From JTS-RE37 sp041743425 (lineage in GTDB: Bacteria > Bacteroidota > Bacteroidia > Flavobacteriales > Flavobacteriaceae): a stretch of DNA of 64,000 nt. A program made the translations under genes and the position numbers. Positions 1-8,470 of this stretch are shown here, one piece after another. Numbering within the stretch: position 1 is the first letter of the stretch; each line of letters starts with the position of its first letter. The notes under the pieces are model-generated. The model was given only the letters and a program-made list of their open reading frames with translations. It made no database searches and was not told where the DNA came from. The stretch lies in the NCBI GenBank assembly GCA_041743425.1, contig JBGTMS010000211.1, positions 6,627-70,626 on the forward strand, written 5' to 3'.

Positions 1-744
1 CGGGTGGGTATAATCGCCGCCGAAGGCAATCCCCAGCAACGCACCTTCAAAATCGATGGAATATATGCCCTGACTTGTGGTGTTGTGGAGGACAGGTGTC
101 TCCTGAATGGTCCAGCTTATACCCTTGTCCGCGGTATGTAATATCCGACCTGCCGTAGTAGCCACCCAGGCCTGATCCCCGGATACTGCAATGTTGGTAT
201 TACTGGCAGCGAACGCTCCTTCCCCGGCCAGGGCGGGTGGCAATTGTTTACAGGGTGTCTTCTTCCATTGTTGACCACCGTCCCTTGTAATAATGACGGA
301 CAGGCAGCCGTTCATACTGTCTCCGATGGCAATACCTTCAAGATCATTCCAGAAAATCATGGCGTCATAAAAAACCAGGGAGTCACTTTCCTTATATACC
401 AACGTCATCATCCCATTATCACCTGTTTTATACAACAATGCAGGGCTGGCAACAGAAAGCATAAAAAAGTCGTTCTTTGTATGGGCGACCGATCGGAATT
501 CCGGAAAAAGGCTGTCATAGGGCTGTACCCCTTGCCGCACCTTACCACTTGCCAGGTCAACTGTTCCAAAAATTCCTTTATCTGCAGCGAAGGCAAGGCT
601 GCCCGGCATCAATTCAATGGCCCTTATACTAAGTGAATCCTCAAGGACCGGAAAGATCTCTACCGAAGTAAAATAGGCACGGGCCCCCTTTTCACCACAA
701 GATATCAGAAGCAGAGCAAGGCCCAGGAAAAGGAGGAGTCGCAT
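1..744 (-). CDS. Propeller lipoprotein with Asp-box (BNR-like) repeats, partial
   Basis: First 248 codons of a minus-strand gene; its 3' end lies beyond the window. The ATG complementary to 742-744 opens a lipoprotein signal (LLLFLGLALLL then ISC, Cys16 as the lipidated residue), so the product should be anchored in an envelope membrane. Downstream are beta-rich repeats with Asp-box signatures such as TRDGGQQW and TADKGISW, as in BNR/YVTN propellers often annotated vaguely as oxidoreductase or photosystem II stability-like proteins. No catalytic motif is visible, so I call it a binding or structural propeller. It is divergent from the methyltransferase gene at 815, with about 70 bp between the starts. 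Frame and signal are clear; the function is unknown. Confidence 0.8.
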   Translation of the reverse strand, partial: MRLLLFLGLALLLISCGEKGARAYFTSVEIFPVLEDSLSIRAIELMPGSLAFAADKGIFGTVDLASGKVRQGVQPYDSLFPEFRSVAHTKNDFFMLSVASPALLYKTGDNGMMTLVYKESDSLVFYDAMIFWNDLEGIAIGDSMNGCLSVIITRDGGQQWKKTPCKQLPPALAGEGAFAASNTNIAVSGDQAWVATTAGRILHTADKGISWTIQETPVLHNTTSQGIYSIDFEGALLGIAFGGDYTHP

Positions 745-789
745 TGTTATATACTTACTCAAAAGTAAAGGGATTTATACCAAAAGCAA

Positions 790-797
790 TACCTTTG
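790..797 (+). promoter_or_regulatory. Putative -7 box TACCTTTG
   Basis: TACCTTTG matches the Bacteroidota sigma-A -7 consensus TAnnTTTG and lies 17 bp before the ATG at 815. No convincing TTG -33 element is seen at the usual distance, so only half the promoter is supported. Confidence 0.4.
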
Positions 798-814
798 CAA
801 CCTTAATTTTTATC

Positions 815-2026
815 ATGCGCTTACATCGGAATCTCGTTTTTGCGGTCATAGACGGCCTGCTTCTTATCTTTAATGAGCGGGCTTATGCAGACAAGGTGGT
901 TGAGAAAATGCTGAAGCGTGATAAACGCTGGGGAGCAAGGGATCGTGCCTTTGTAGCCGAAACTACCTATGACATTGTCAGATGGAAGCGTCTCTATGAA
1001 GAAATCGCGGAGGTTTCCGCACCTTTCAGCAGGGCCAATCTTTACAGGATCTTTGCTGTATGGGCTACACTAAGGGGCATCCCTTTGCCTGAATGGAAAC
1101 AGATCGAGGCTACCCCTGCCCGTAGGATCAAAGGTCGGTTTGATGAACTTTCAAAGATCCGGAAATTCAGGGAATCTGTCCCTGACTGGCTGGACGAACT
1201 TGGCTCTAAAGAACTGGGCGAAACACTGTGGACAAAGGAGTTGGGCGCTCTCAATGAACAAGCCCCGGTAGTTTTAAGAGCCAACAGATTGAAAACCTCC
1301 AGGGAACAACTTGCCGCCTCTCTTCTCACAGAGGACATTGCTACCGAAACGATTCCCGGATATCCGGACGCCCTGAAACTTAAGGAACGCTCCAATGTTT
1401 TTACTACTGATGCTTTTAAAAATGGCTATTTTGAAGTGCAGGACGCCTCTTCACAGCTCGTGGCTTCTTTTATGGAGACCAAACCAGGCGATCGCGTTAT
1501 AGATGCCTGTGCAGGCGCCGGAGGCAAAACGCTGCATCTTGCGGCACTCATGGAGAACAAAGGGCAGATAATCGCACTGGATATCTTTGAAAACAAATTG
1601 AAGGAACTAAAACGAAGGGCCAAAAGAGGGGGAGCTCATAATATCGAACCACGAGTCATTGACAGCACCAAGGTCATCAAAAAGCTATCTGAGAGTGCAG
1701 ACCATGTGCTGTTGGACGCACCTTGCAGCGGCCTTGGCGTATTGCGAAGGAACCCGGATGCCAAATGGAAACTTTCACCGGAATTTATAGAGAAAATTAA
1801 AGCCGGGCAACAGGAAATTCTATCGACTTACAGCAAAATGGTGAAGCCCGGCGGCTATCTCGTATATGCTACCTGTTCCATACTTCCCGGAGAGAATGAA
1901 AGACAGGTTGCCTCTTTTCTTAACTTTGCCGAAGGAAAAGAGTTCCGGTTGATCAGAGAGAAAAAAATATTAGCCTCTAAAAGCGGTTTTGACGGCTTTT
2001 ATATGGCTCGTATGCAACGGTCCTGA
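815..2026 (+). CDS. RsmB/NOP-family RNA cytosine-C5 methyltransferase
   Basis: 403 residues, the usual length for the family. It transfers a methyl group from S-adenosylmethionine to C5 of a cytosine in rRNA or tRNA. The N-terminal half resembles the RNA-binding NusB/PUA-like part. The SAM-binding motif DACAGAGGKT is near residue 230. Motif IV, DAPCSGLGVLRRNPD (Cys near 304), and motif VI, YATCSILPGEN (Cys near 354), supply the two cysteines used in covalent catalysis by this family. The fold and chemistry are secure. Which RNA position is modified (16S C967 as in E. coli RsmB, or another) cannot be read from sequence. It stands alone between the divergent lipoprotein and purL. Confidence 0.9.
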   Translation: MRLHRNLVFAVIDGLLLIFNERAYADKVVEKMLKRDKRWGARDRAFVAETTYDIVRWKRLYEEIAEVSAPFSRANLYRIFAVWATLRGIPLPEWKQIEATPARRIKGRFDELSKIRKFRESVPDWLDELGSKELGETLWTKELGALNEQAPVVLRANRLKTSREQLAASLLTEDIATETIPGYPDALKLKERSNVFTTDAFKNGYFEVQDASSQLVASFMETKPGDRVIDACAGAGGKTLHLAALMENKGQIIALDIFENKLKELKRRAKRGGAHNIEPRVIDSTKVIKKLSESADHVLLDAPCSGLGVLRRNPDAKWKLSPEFIEKIKAGQQEILSTYSKMVKPGGYLVYATCSILPGENERQVASFLNFAEGKEFRLIREKKILASKSGFDGFYMARMQRS

Positions 2027-2071
2027 CTTGCTTTTTTATCAACAATAACCTCTGTGGCTGTTAATTACTAC

Positions 2072-2104
2072 TTGGCGTCTATTTCCTAAAAAGACGTAAA
2101 TTTG
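2072..2104 (+). promoter_or_regulatory. Putative promoter of purL (TTG-N22-TAAATTTG)
   Basis: TTG at 2072-2074 and TAAATTTG at 2097-2104 are separated by 22 bp, within the loose range for Bacteroidota -33/-7 elements, and sit 29 bp before the purL ATG at 2133. No purine riboswitch or operator palindrome was recognised in the short leader. Confidence 0.5.
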
Positions 2105-2132
2105 TGCTTTCCCAACACTTAAGCCCAATTTC

Positions 2133-5100
2133 ATGATCCATTTTTTCGGAGATCCTGCCAGCAAGGTTTTTGCCTTACAGTCCAAAGCAGATCTCTCAGA
2201 GACAACAGTTGAAAAGCTTGTCTGGCTCTTCGGCAATGAACCCAAAATAAACCTGGCGTCTCTGGACGCCTTTTTTGTTGGTCCCCGTGCGGCCATGCTC
2301 ACCCCATGGAGCACCAATGCCACCGAAATCACACAGAATATGGGGATTACGGGTATTCTGCGGATCGAAGAATTTCATCGGGTTGTATCCGGATTCACAG
2401 ATTATGATCCCATGCTTTCCCAGGTGTATCAGGGGCTGGGACAGGAAGTTTTTAAAATAGGGCTGCTGCCGGAACCGGTTTACAAAATACGAGACATAGC
2501 CGGCTTTAACAGGGAGCAGGGGCTGTCACTCAGTTCGGAAGAAATTGCGTACCTGGAACAATTGTCAAAAAAGTTGGGCCGGGATTTGACTGACTCAGAA
2601 GTATTTGGATTCAGCCAGGTCAACTCCGAACATTGTCGTCATAAAATTTTCAACGGGATCTTCATTATTGATGGGACAGAGCAGCCTGCCTCCCTGTTCC
2701 AACTCATAAAAAAGACGTCCATCACGCATCCTAATACCATTGTCTCTGCTTATAAGGATAATGTAGCTTTTCTTAAAGGACCAGAGGTAGAGCAGTTTGC
2801 ACCTGAACGTGGGGATCATCCGTCGTACTATCGGAAAGTTCCGTTTGCCTCCGTCATCTCCTTAAAAGCTGAAACCCATAATTTTCCCACTACCGTGGAG
2901 CCCTTTAATGGGGCTGCCACCGGTTCCGGAGGGGAGATCAGGGACCGCCTGGCAGGAGGAAAAGGCTCGGTGCCGATGGCAGGAACCGCTGTCTATATGA
3001 CCGCCTATTCCCGGCTGGATCATGACAGAACATGGGAAAAAGGTATGGCAGAAAGACCCTGGCGATACCAGCATCCCAAAGACATTCTGATCAAGGCATC
3101 CAACGGTGCTTCTGATTTCGGTAATAAATTCGGACAACCCCTGATAGCCGGATCCCTGCTCACCTTTGAACATGAAGAAGGAAACAGGCGACTGGGTTAT
3201 GACAAAGTCATTATGCAGGCGGGCGGGATTGGCTACGCAAAAGCCGCACAGGCTTTAAAGGGGAAACCTGAAAAAGGAGATAAAATGATCCTTTTGGGTG
3301 GTGACAATTACAGAATCGGGATGGGAGGTGCCGCCGTCTCAAGTACAGACACCGGTGAGTTCAGCGCGGCGATAGAACTCAACGCGATACAGCGTTCAAA
3401 TCCTGAAATGCAAAAGCGCGCTGCAAATACCATTCGTACCATGGTAGAAAGCGAAATAAATCCTATCATCTCCATTCATGATCATGGAGCCGGGGGGCAC
3501 CTCAACTGCCTTTCCGAGCTGGTCGAAGATTCCGGGGGAACTATCTCTATGAACTCTCTGCCAATAGGCGACCCAACGCTCTCTGCAAAAGAAATCATAG
3601 GGAATGAATCTCAGGAAAGAATGGGGCTGGTTATAGGAACGAAAGATCTTGATTATCTGAAAAGGGTAGCGGAACGTGAAAGATCACCTATATATGAGGT
3701 GGGCGTCGTCACGGGTGACCAGCGATTTGTGTTCTCAGCAGACAGTGGTGACCAACCAATGGACCTGCACCTTTCTGACCTCTTTGGGAATTCCCCGAAA
3801 ACAATCATCTCTGATGAATCTGTAAATCGGAATTATACCACCCCGGCCTATACCGATGAAAATTTCTATACCTATCTGGAACAGGTGTTGCAATTGGAGG
3901 CCGTATCCTGCAAGGACTGGCTGACGAATAAAGTAGATCGTTGCGTGGGTGGCCTGGTGGCAAAGCAACAATGTACCGGACCTTTGCAGCTTCCATTAAA
4001 TAATTGCGGGGTCATGGCACTCGATTTTAATGGCAAAGAGGGAATTGCAACCTCCATTGGACATTCTCCTGTTTCTGGATTGATCGATGCTGTTGCCGGT
4101 AGCCGTAACAGTATTACGGAAGCCCTCACCAATCTTGTCTGGGCGCCTCTGAAAGAAGGTCTGAAATCTGTCTCACTTTCCGCCAACTGGATGTGGCCCT
4201 GTAAAAATGAAGGTGAAGATGCACGGCTCTACGAGGCGGTACAGGCAGTTTCGGATTTTGCCATTGCGCTGGGGATCAACATACCCACCGGAAAGGATTC
4301 CCTCTCCATGAAACAGAAATATCCCGATGGTGAAGTCCTTGCACCTGGTACCGTTATTATTTCGGCCGCAGGACATTGTGATGATATTACCCGTGTGATA
4401 GAACCCGTCCTGAAAGCGGATGGCGGCCCAATATATTATATCAATATCTCAGGGGATTCGTTTGAACTGGGGGGTTCCTCCTTTATGCAGGTACTGAATG
4501 GTATCGGAGATACCGCCCCAACCGTGCGCGATGCTGCTTATGTAAAGAAGGTGTTCAATGCCTTACAGGAATTGATCCGAGCTGATTGTATTTTGGCAGG
4601 CCATGATGTGGCATCTGGAGGTTTGGTAACAACCCTGCTCGAAATGTGTTTTGCAACTACCGAATTAGGCGCCGATATTGATCTGACTGAACTGGGAGAA
4701 GAGGATCCCATCAGGCTCCTTTTTTCTGAAAATTGCGGTGTGGTATTTCAGGCCGCTGATCGTTCAGTGGAAGAATTTTTATCAAAAAATGCGATTTCGT
4801 GGTATAAGATTGGTAGGCCCAACAGGGATGCGGTAGTGCACATCAGAAACATGCAATCGAATTTTGACCTCGATGTAGCCCGGCTTCGGGATATATGGTT
4901 CCGTACCTCCTTCCTGCTGGACGATTTGCAGACCTCCGGGGGATTGGCCAAATCAAGATATGCTAATTATAAAAAACAACCCCTGGCATTTCACTTCCCG
5001 GATCGGTTTACGGGATTGAGACCTTCGCGGACCGATGCCAACCCCCGTCCGAGAGCAGCTATTATCAGGGAAAAGGGCAGCAATTCAGAACGGGAAATGG

Positions 5101-5828
5101 CCAATTGCCTTTACCTGGCCGGATTTGATGTAAAGGACGTCCATATGACCGATCTCATATCGGGCAGGGAGCGTCTTGAGGATATTCAATTTATCGGGGC
5201 CGTAGGAGGATTTTCAAATTCGGATGTACTGGGAAGCGCAAAAGGATGGGCCGGGGCATTTAAATATAATGAAAAAGCAAGGAAGGCATTGGACCGGTTT
5301 TTTAGCCGGCCGGATACATTGTCTATCGGGATATGTAACGGCTGCCAGTTATTCATGGAGCTGGAACTGATTAATCCGGAACACGATGTACATGGCAAAC
5401 TCACTTTTAACCGGTCCCTGAAGCATGAGAGTAACTTTACCTCGGTACGGATCAGTGATAACAATTCTGTTATGCTGTCAACTCTTTCCGGCTCGGTACT
5501 TGGAATTTGGATTTCACATGGGGAGGGCAGATTTCAATTACCTCAACCGGAGGAAAACTATAACATTGTCGCCAAATACGGATATGATGAATACCCTGCA
5601 AATCCTAACGGTAGCGACTACAATGTGGCGATGTTATGTGACAAAACTGGACGGCATCTCGTGACGATGCCACATCTTGAAAGATCTGCTTTTTCATGGA
5701 ACTGGGCTTATTACCCGAATGGCCGGAAAGACCAGGTATCTCCCTGGCTCGACGCTTTTGTCAATGCCCGAAGATGGCTTGAGACCTCAACTGAGAAGCC
5801 CGAAAAACTCCATTTAAAAGAGAGGTAG
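2133..5828 (+). CDS. purL: Phosphoribosylformylglycinamidine synthase, large single-chain form
   Basis: 1231 residues. Catalyses the ATP- and glutamine-dependent conversion of FGAR to FGAM, step four of de novo purine synthesis, in the cytoplasm. The length is that of the fused proteobacterial/eukaryotic-type enzyme rather than the split PurS/PurL/PurQ set. Seen in order: an N-terminal PurS-like region; SQVNSEHCRHKIFNG (about 165-180); the ATP/FGAR-site block ETHNFPTTVEPFNGAATG (about 247); a second synthase-like half; and a C-terminal class I glutaminase with GICNGCQLFMEL (nucleophile Cys near 1070) and the MPHLERS histidine site near the end. No truncation is seen, and it appears monocistronic. 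Confidence 0.97.
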   Translation: MIHFFGDPASKVFALQSKADLSETTVEKLVWLFGNEPKINLASLDAFFVGPRAAMLTPWSTNATEITQNMGITGILRIEEFHRVVSGFTDYDPMLSQVYQGLGQEVFKIGLLPEPVYKIRDIAGFNREQGLSLSSEEIAYLEQLSKKLGRDLTDSEVFGFSQVNSEHCRHKIFNGIFIIDGTEQPASLFQLIKKTSITHPNTIVSAYKDNVAFLKGPEVEQFAPERGDHPSYYRKVPFASVISLKAETHNFPTTVEPFNGAATGSGGEIRDRLAGGKGSVPMAGTAVYMTAYSRLDHDRTWEKGMAERPWRYQHPKDILIKASNGASDFGNKFGQPLIAGSLLTFEHEEGNRRLGYDKVIMQAGGIGYAKAAQALKGKPEKGDKMILLGGDNYRIGMGGAAVSSTDTGEFSAAIELNAIQRSNPEMQKRAANTIRTMVESEINPIISIHDHGAGGHLNCLSELVEDSGGTISMNSLPIGDPTLSAKEIIGNESQERMGLVIGTKDLDYLKRVAERERSPIYEVGVVTGDQRFVFSADSGDQPMDLHLSDLFGNSPKTIISDESVNRNYTTPAYTDENFYTYLEQVLQLEAVSCKDWLTNKVDRCVGGLVAKQQCTGPLQLPLNNCGVMALDFNGKEGIATSIGHSPVSGLIDAVAGSRNSITEALTNLVWAPLKEGLKSVSLSANWMWPCKNEGEDARLYEAVQAVSDFAIALGINIPTGKDSLSMKQKYPDGEVLAPGTVIISAAGHCDDITRVIEPVLKADGGPIYYINISGDSFELGGSSFMQVLNGIGDTAPTVRDAAYVKKVFNALQELIRADCILAGHDVASGGLVTTLLEMCFATTELGADIDLTELGEEDPIRLLFSENCGVVFQAADRSVEEFLSKNAISWYKIGRPNRDAVVHIRNMQSNFDLDVARLRDIWFRTSFLLDDLQTSGGLAKSRYANYKKQPLAFHFPDRFTGLRPSRTDANPRPRAAIIREKGSNSEREMANCLYLAGFDVKDVHMTDLISGRERLEDIQFIGAVGGFSNSDVLGSAKGWAGAFKYNEKARKALDRFFSRPDTLSIGICNGCQLFMELELINPEHDVHGKLTFNRSLKHESNFTSVRISDNNSVMLSTLSGSVLGIWISHGEGRFQLPQPEENYNIVAKYGYDEYPANPNGSDYNVAMLCDKTGRHLVTMPHLERSAFSWNWAYYPNGRKDQVSPWLDAFVNARRWLETSTEKPEKLHLKER

Positions 5829-6028
5829 TTAAAAACACCTGTACGCAATAATTCAGAGCAGTAACACAACCTACTAAGGGGCTTTAAAAATTAATGGTCC
5901 GCCTCTCCGGTAAAGATTCCACGTGACCTCATTTCTTACGAGAGACCAACCGGGCTATATTATTGTTGAATTGTGATTCCGCAATTTTATTATCCCGTAT
6001 TCTTTTCCTATTTTTCATTTCCAATACA

Positions 6029-7807
6029 ATGGCATACATGCAGGCACCCACACGACTATTCGACTTTCCAAGGTACCAACTCGAGCATTTTGATATGGAC
6101 AAGTCCCTTGTTACTAAATCAGAGGGTAAATGGCTGTCCATTTCAAGCCGGGAATATCTTAATAAATCAAATGCTATCAGCAGGGGATTATTGCGTTTGG
6201 GCGTACTGGCCGGGCATAAGATCGCGGTGATCACAATGACCAACCGAACTGAATGGCATATACTGGATATTGGCACCTTGCAGCTTGGCGCCCAGAATGT
6301 CCCCATTTATCCCACCATTTCAGAACAGGACTATGAATATATCCTCAATCATTCAGGGGCCATTTATTGCTTTGTTTCCTGTGCCGAAATTTTGGAGAAA
6401 GTAAAGGCCATCAGATCCAAAGTACCAAAAGTGAGGGAAGTATATTCGTTTGATGTGCTGGAAGGTTGCAAAAACTGGTCAGAAGTTCTGGATCTCGGTC
6501 AAGACCCCGACAATCAGGAAGAAGTACATCAGCGCATGGATGCCATACAACCGACGGACCTGGCGACCATTATTTACACTTCCGGTACAACAGGAAAGCC
6601 AAAGGGGGTTATGTTATCCCATGACAATATTGTATCAAATGTCTTGTCGAGTGAAAAACGCGTGCCTTTTGAACAGGGTAGTATTTCTCTGAGCTTCCTG
6701 CCCATCTGTCATATTTTCGAGAGGATGATTACGTACCTGTATCAGTATTGCGGCATCACCATTTATTTCGGGGAAGGCCTTGACAAAATTGGTGATAACA
6801 TGAGGGAGGTAAAGCCCAATGTGATGACCGTGGTACCCAGATTGCTGGAAAAAGTATATGAAAGGATTATTGCCAAAGGAGCTGATCTGAGTGGTGTCAA
6901 AAGAAAACTGTTTTTCTGGGCCGTAGATCTGGGCTTGAAATTTGAACCCTATGGCGCCAACGGATGGTGGTATGAAACCCGGCTGCACCTGGCCAGAAAG
7001 CTCATCTTCAAAAAATGGAAGGACGCGCTCGGCGGGAATCTTGAAATCATGGTATCCGGAAGTGCCGCCCTGCAACCCAGACTCGCAAGAATTTTTGGCG
7101 CGGCAGACATTCCGGTTATGGAAGGGTATGGCCTGACAGAAACCTCTCCGGTAATATCAGTCAATGATGCAAATGAAAAGGGATGGAGAATAGGCACAGT
7201 CGGCAGGCCTATAGAAGGTGTCGAGGTTAAAATTGCAACTGATGGAGAGATTCTTTGCAAGGGTCCCAATGTGATGCTGGGATATTATAATGACCCGGAA
7301 AAGACGGCGGAAGTCTTGAAGGATGGATATTTTTTTACCGGAGACATCGGGGAAATTGATGCCGATGGCTTTCTTAAAATTACCGACCGGAAGAAGGAAA
7401 TGTTCAAAACCTCCGGGGGTAAATACGTCGCCCCGCAATTGCTCGAGAATAGATTAAAACAATCGCGATTTATAGAGCAGGTTATGGTCATAGGAGAAGG
7501 TGAAAAAATGCCTGCCGCCATTATACAACCCAATTTTGAATTTGTAGAATCCTGGGCAAAAAAACATGGAGTCGCTATCGGAGAATCTACTGAATTGATA
7601 AACAATAAGGGTATTGTGGAAAGGATACAGCGGGAGGTTGATCTGGCCAATGAACAATTTGCGCATTGGGAAAAAATAAAACAATTCCGCCTGACCCCGG
7701 AAGTATGGTCGGTAGAAGCCGGTCACCTCACCCCTACCATGAAGCTGAAACGCAAGGAGATCAAGCAGAAATACCTCCAGTTGTATAATGAGATATACGG
7801 TCACTGA
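6029..7807 (+). CDS. Long-chain fatty acyl-CoA synthetase (AMP-forming)
   Basis: 592 residues from the ATG at 6029. An in-frame TTG at 5963 would add 22 residues, but it precedes the conserved start of the family and is not used here. Activates free fatty acids to acyl-CoA via acyl-adenylate. The AMP-binding signature YTSGTTGKPKGVMLSH is near residue 190, GYGLTETSPV in the middle, and TGDIGEIDADGFLKITDRKKE with GGKYVAPQ in the C-terminal part, all canonical for the ANL superfamily. It lies just upstream of the MarR regulator and the beta-oxidation genes, on the same strand, which fits a role feeding that pathway. Chain-length specificity is not readable. Confidence 0.93.
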   Translation: MAYMQAPTRLFDFPRYQLEHFDMDKSLVTKSEGKWLSISSREYLNKSNAISRGLLRLGVLAGHKIAVITMTNRTEWHILDIGTLQLGAQNVPIYPTISEQDYEYILNHSGAIYCFVSCAEILEKVKAIRSKVPKVREVYSFDVLEGCKNWSEVLDLGQDPDNQEEVHQRMDAIQPTDLATIIYTSGTTGKPKGVMLSHDNIVSNVLSSEKRVPFEQGSISLSFLPICHIFERMITYLYQYCGITIYFGEGLDKIGDNMREVKPNVMTVVPRLLEKVYERIIAKGADLSGVKRKLFFWAVDLGLKFEPYGANGWWYETRLHLARKLIFKKWKDALGGNLEIMVSGSAALQPRLARIFGAADIPVMEGYGLTETSPVISVNDANEKGWRIGTVGRPIEGVEVKIATDGEILCKGPNVMLGYYNDPEKTAEVLKDGYFFTGDIGEIDADGFLKITDRKKEMFKTSGGKYVAPQLLENRLKQSRFIEQVMVIGEGEKMPAAIIQPNFEFVESWAKKHGVAIGESTELINNKGIVERIQREVDLANEQFAHWEKIKQFRLTPEVWSVEAGHLTPTMKLKRKEIKQKYLQLYNEIYGH

Positions 7808-7968
7808 TATGTAATTATAGGCTGTGTAGCAATAGTCATTGCTCCTTTGCTTCATGAACAGCAGTGCTGAAATAACCCGCTGCGGTGCTTTTTCAGAAGC
7901 ATGGATCCCGTCTCTTCAACAGGCATGACCCGCTCCCCGGGCACCCCGGTATCTTACCGATTTTTCCT

Positions 7969-7996
7969 AAATATATTATGCACGCATAATATATTT
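7969..7996. promoter_or_regulatory. 28-bp palindrome, probable MarR operator
   Basis: Perfect inverted repeat: arm AAATATATTATGC (7969-7981), 2-bp spacer AC, and the exact reverse-complement arm at 7984-7996. It overlaps the TATTTTTG -7 box at 7992-7999 and ends 18 bp before the MarR start. A symmetric, AT-rich site over the promoter of a MarR gene is what autorepression by a MarR dimer requires. Binding itself is inferred. Confidence 0.7.
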
Positions 7997-8007
7997 TTGT
8001 ATATTTG
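7992..8007 (+). promoter_or_regulatory. Tandem putative -7 boxes TATTTTTG and TATATTTG
   Basis: Two full matches to TAnnTTTG, at 7992-7999 and 8000-8007, lie directly upstream of the MarR ATG at 8015. The first is partly inside the palindrome, so a bound repressor would block it. A clear -33 TTG is not seen. Confidence 0.5.
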
Positions 8008-8014
8008 GGATGAT

Positions 8015-8467
8015 ATGAAGGAAATAACCATAGACTACGCCCTCCGGGCAACGTGGCAGGCGGTCGCCCGGATGTACAATGAAGAGGCCAAAACCTTCGA
8101 AAGTACGATGGCAGTTGGGTTTACCCTATTAAGTATTGATCCTAAAACGGGTACTCCTTCCACGGCGCTGGGTCCTAAAATGGGCATGGAAGCCACCAGT
8201 CTTTCTCGCATTCTTAAAAGCATGGAAGAAAAAGGGCTTATTGAACGAAAACCTAACCCGAATGACGGTCGGGGTGTCCTTATACATTTGACGGCCTATG
8301 GTCTTGAAAAACGAAATGATTCCAAGGATGCCGTCATCAGGTTCAATGAAGTTATCCGATCTAAAGTGCCTGCAGAAAAACTGGTGGTTTTTTTTGAAGT
8401 CATAGATGCCATTGATCAGATCATTGCCGGGAAAAAAATCTTTAGTAAAGACACATCAACCAATTAA
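8015..8467 (+). CDS. MarR-family transcriptional regulator of the beta-oxidation operon
   Basis: 150 residues from the ATG at 8015 (MKEITIDYAL). The frame is open upstream to 7901, but that stretch contains the promoter and operator, so the longer form is rejected. The winged-helix region holds GMEATSLSRILKSMEEKGLIERK (recognition helix) and PNDGRGVLIHLT (wing), typical of MarR. The gene ends 3 bp before the hydroxyacyl-CoA dehydrogenase start, indicating co-transcription and probable control of the downstream genes. The likely ligand is an acyl-CoA or fatty acid, inferred only from context. The perfect palindrome in its own promoter supports autoregulation. Confidence 0.88.
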   Translation: MKEITIDYALRATWQAVARMYNEEAKTFESTMAVGFTLLSIDPKTGTPSTALGPKMGMEATSLSRILKSMEEKGLIERKPNPNDGRGVLIHLTAYGLEKRNDSKDAVIRFNEVIRSKVPAEKLVVFFEVIDAIDQIIAGKKIFSKDTSTN

Positions 8468-8470
8468 TCC

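Noticed and set aside
244..636. Plus-strand frame of 130 codons
   Set aside because: Antisense shadow of the propeller lipoprotein whose signal and Asp boxes are clear.
5963..6028. TTG-initiated extension of the acyl-CoA synthetase
   Set aside because: Adds 22 hydrophobic residues not expected in the family; ATG at 6029 fits better.
7901..8014. Longer N-terminus of the MarR regulator
   Set aside because: It spans the promoter boxes and the palindrome; ATG at 8015 gives the usual MarR length.
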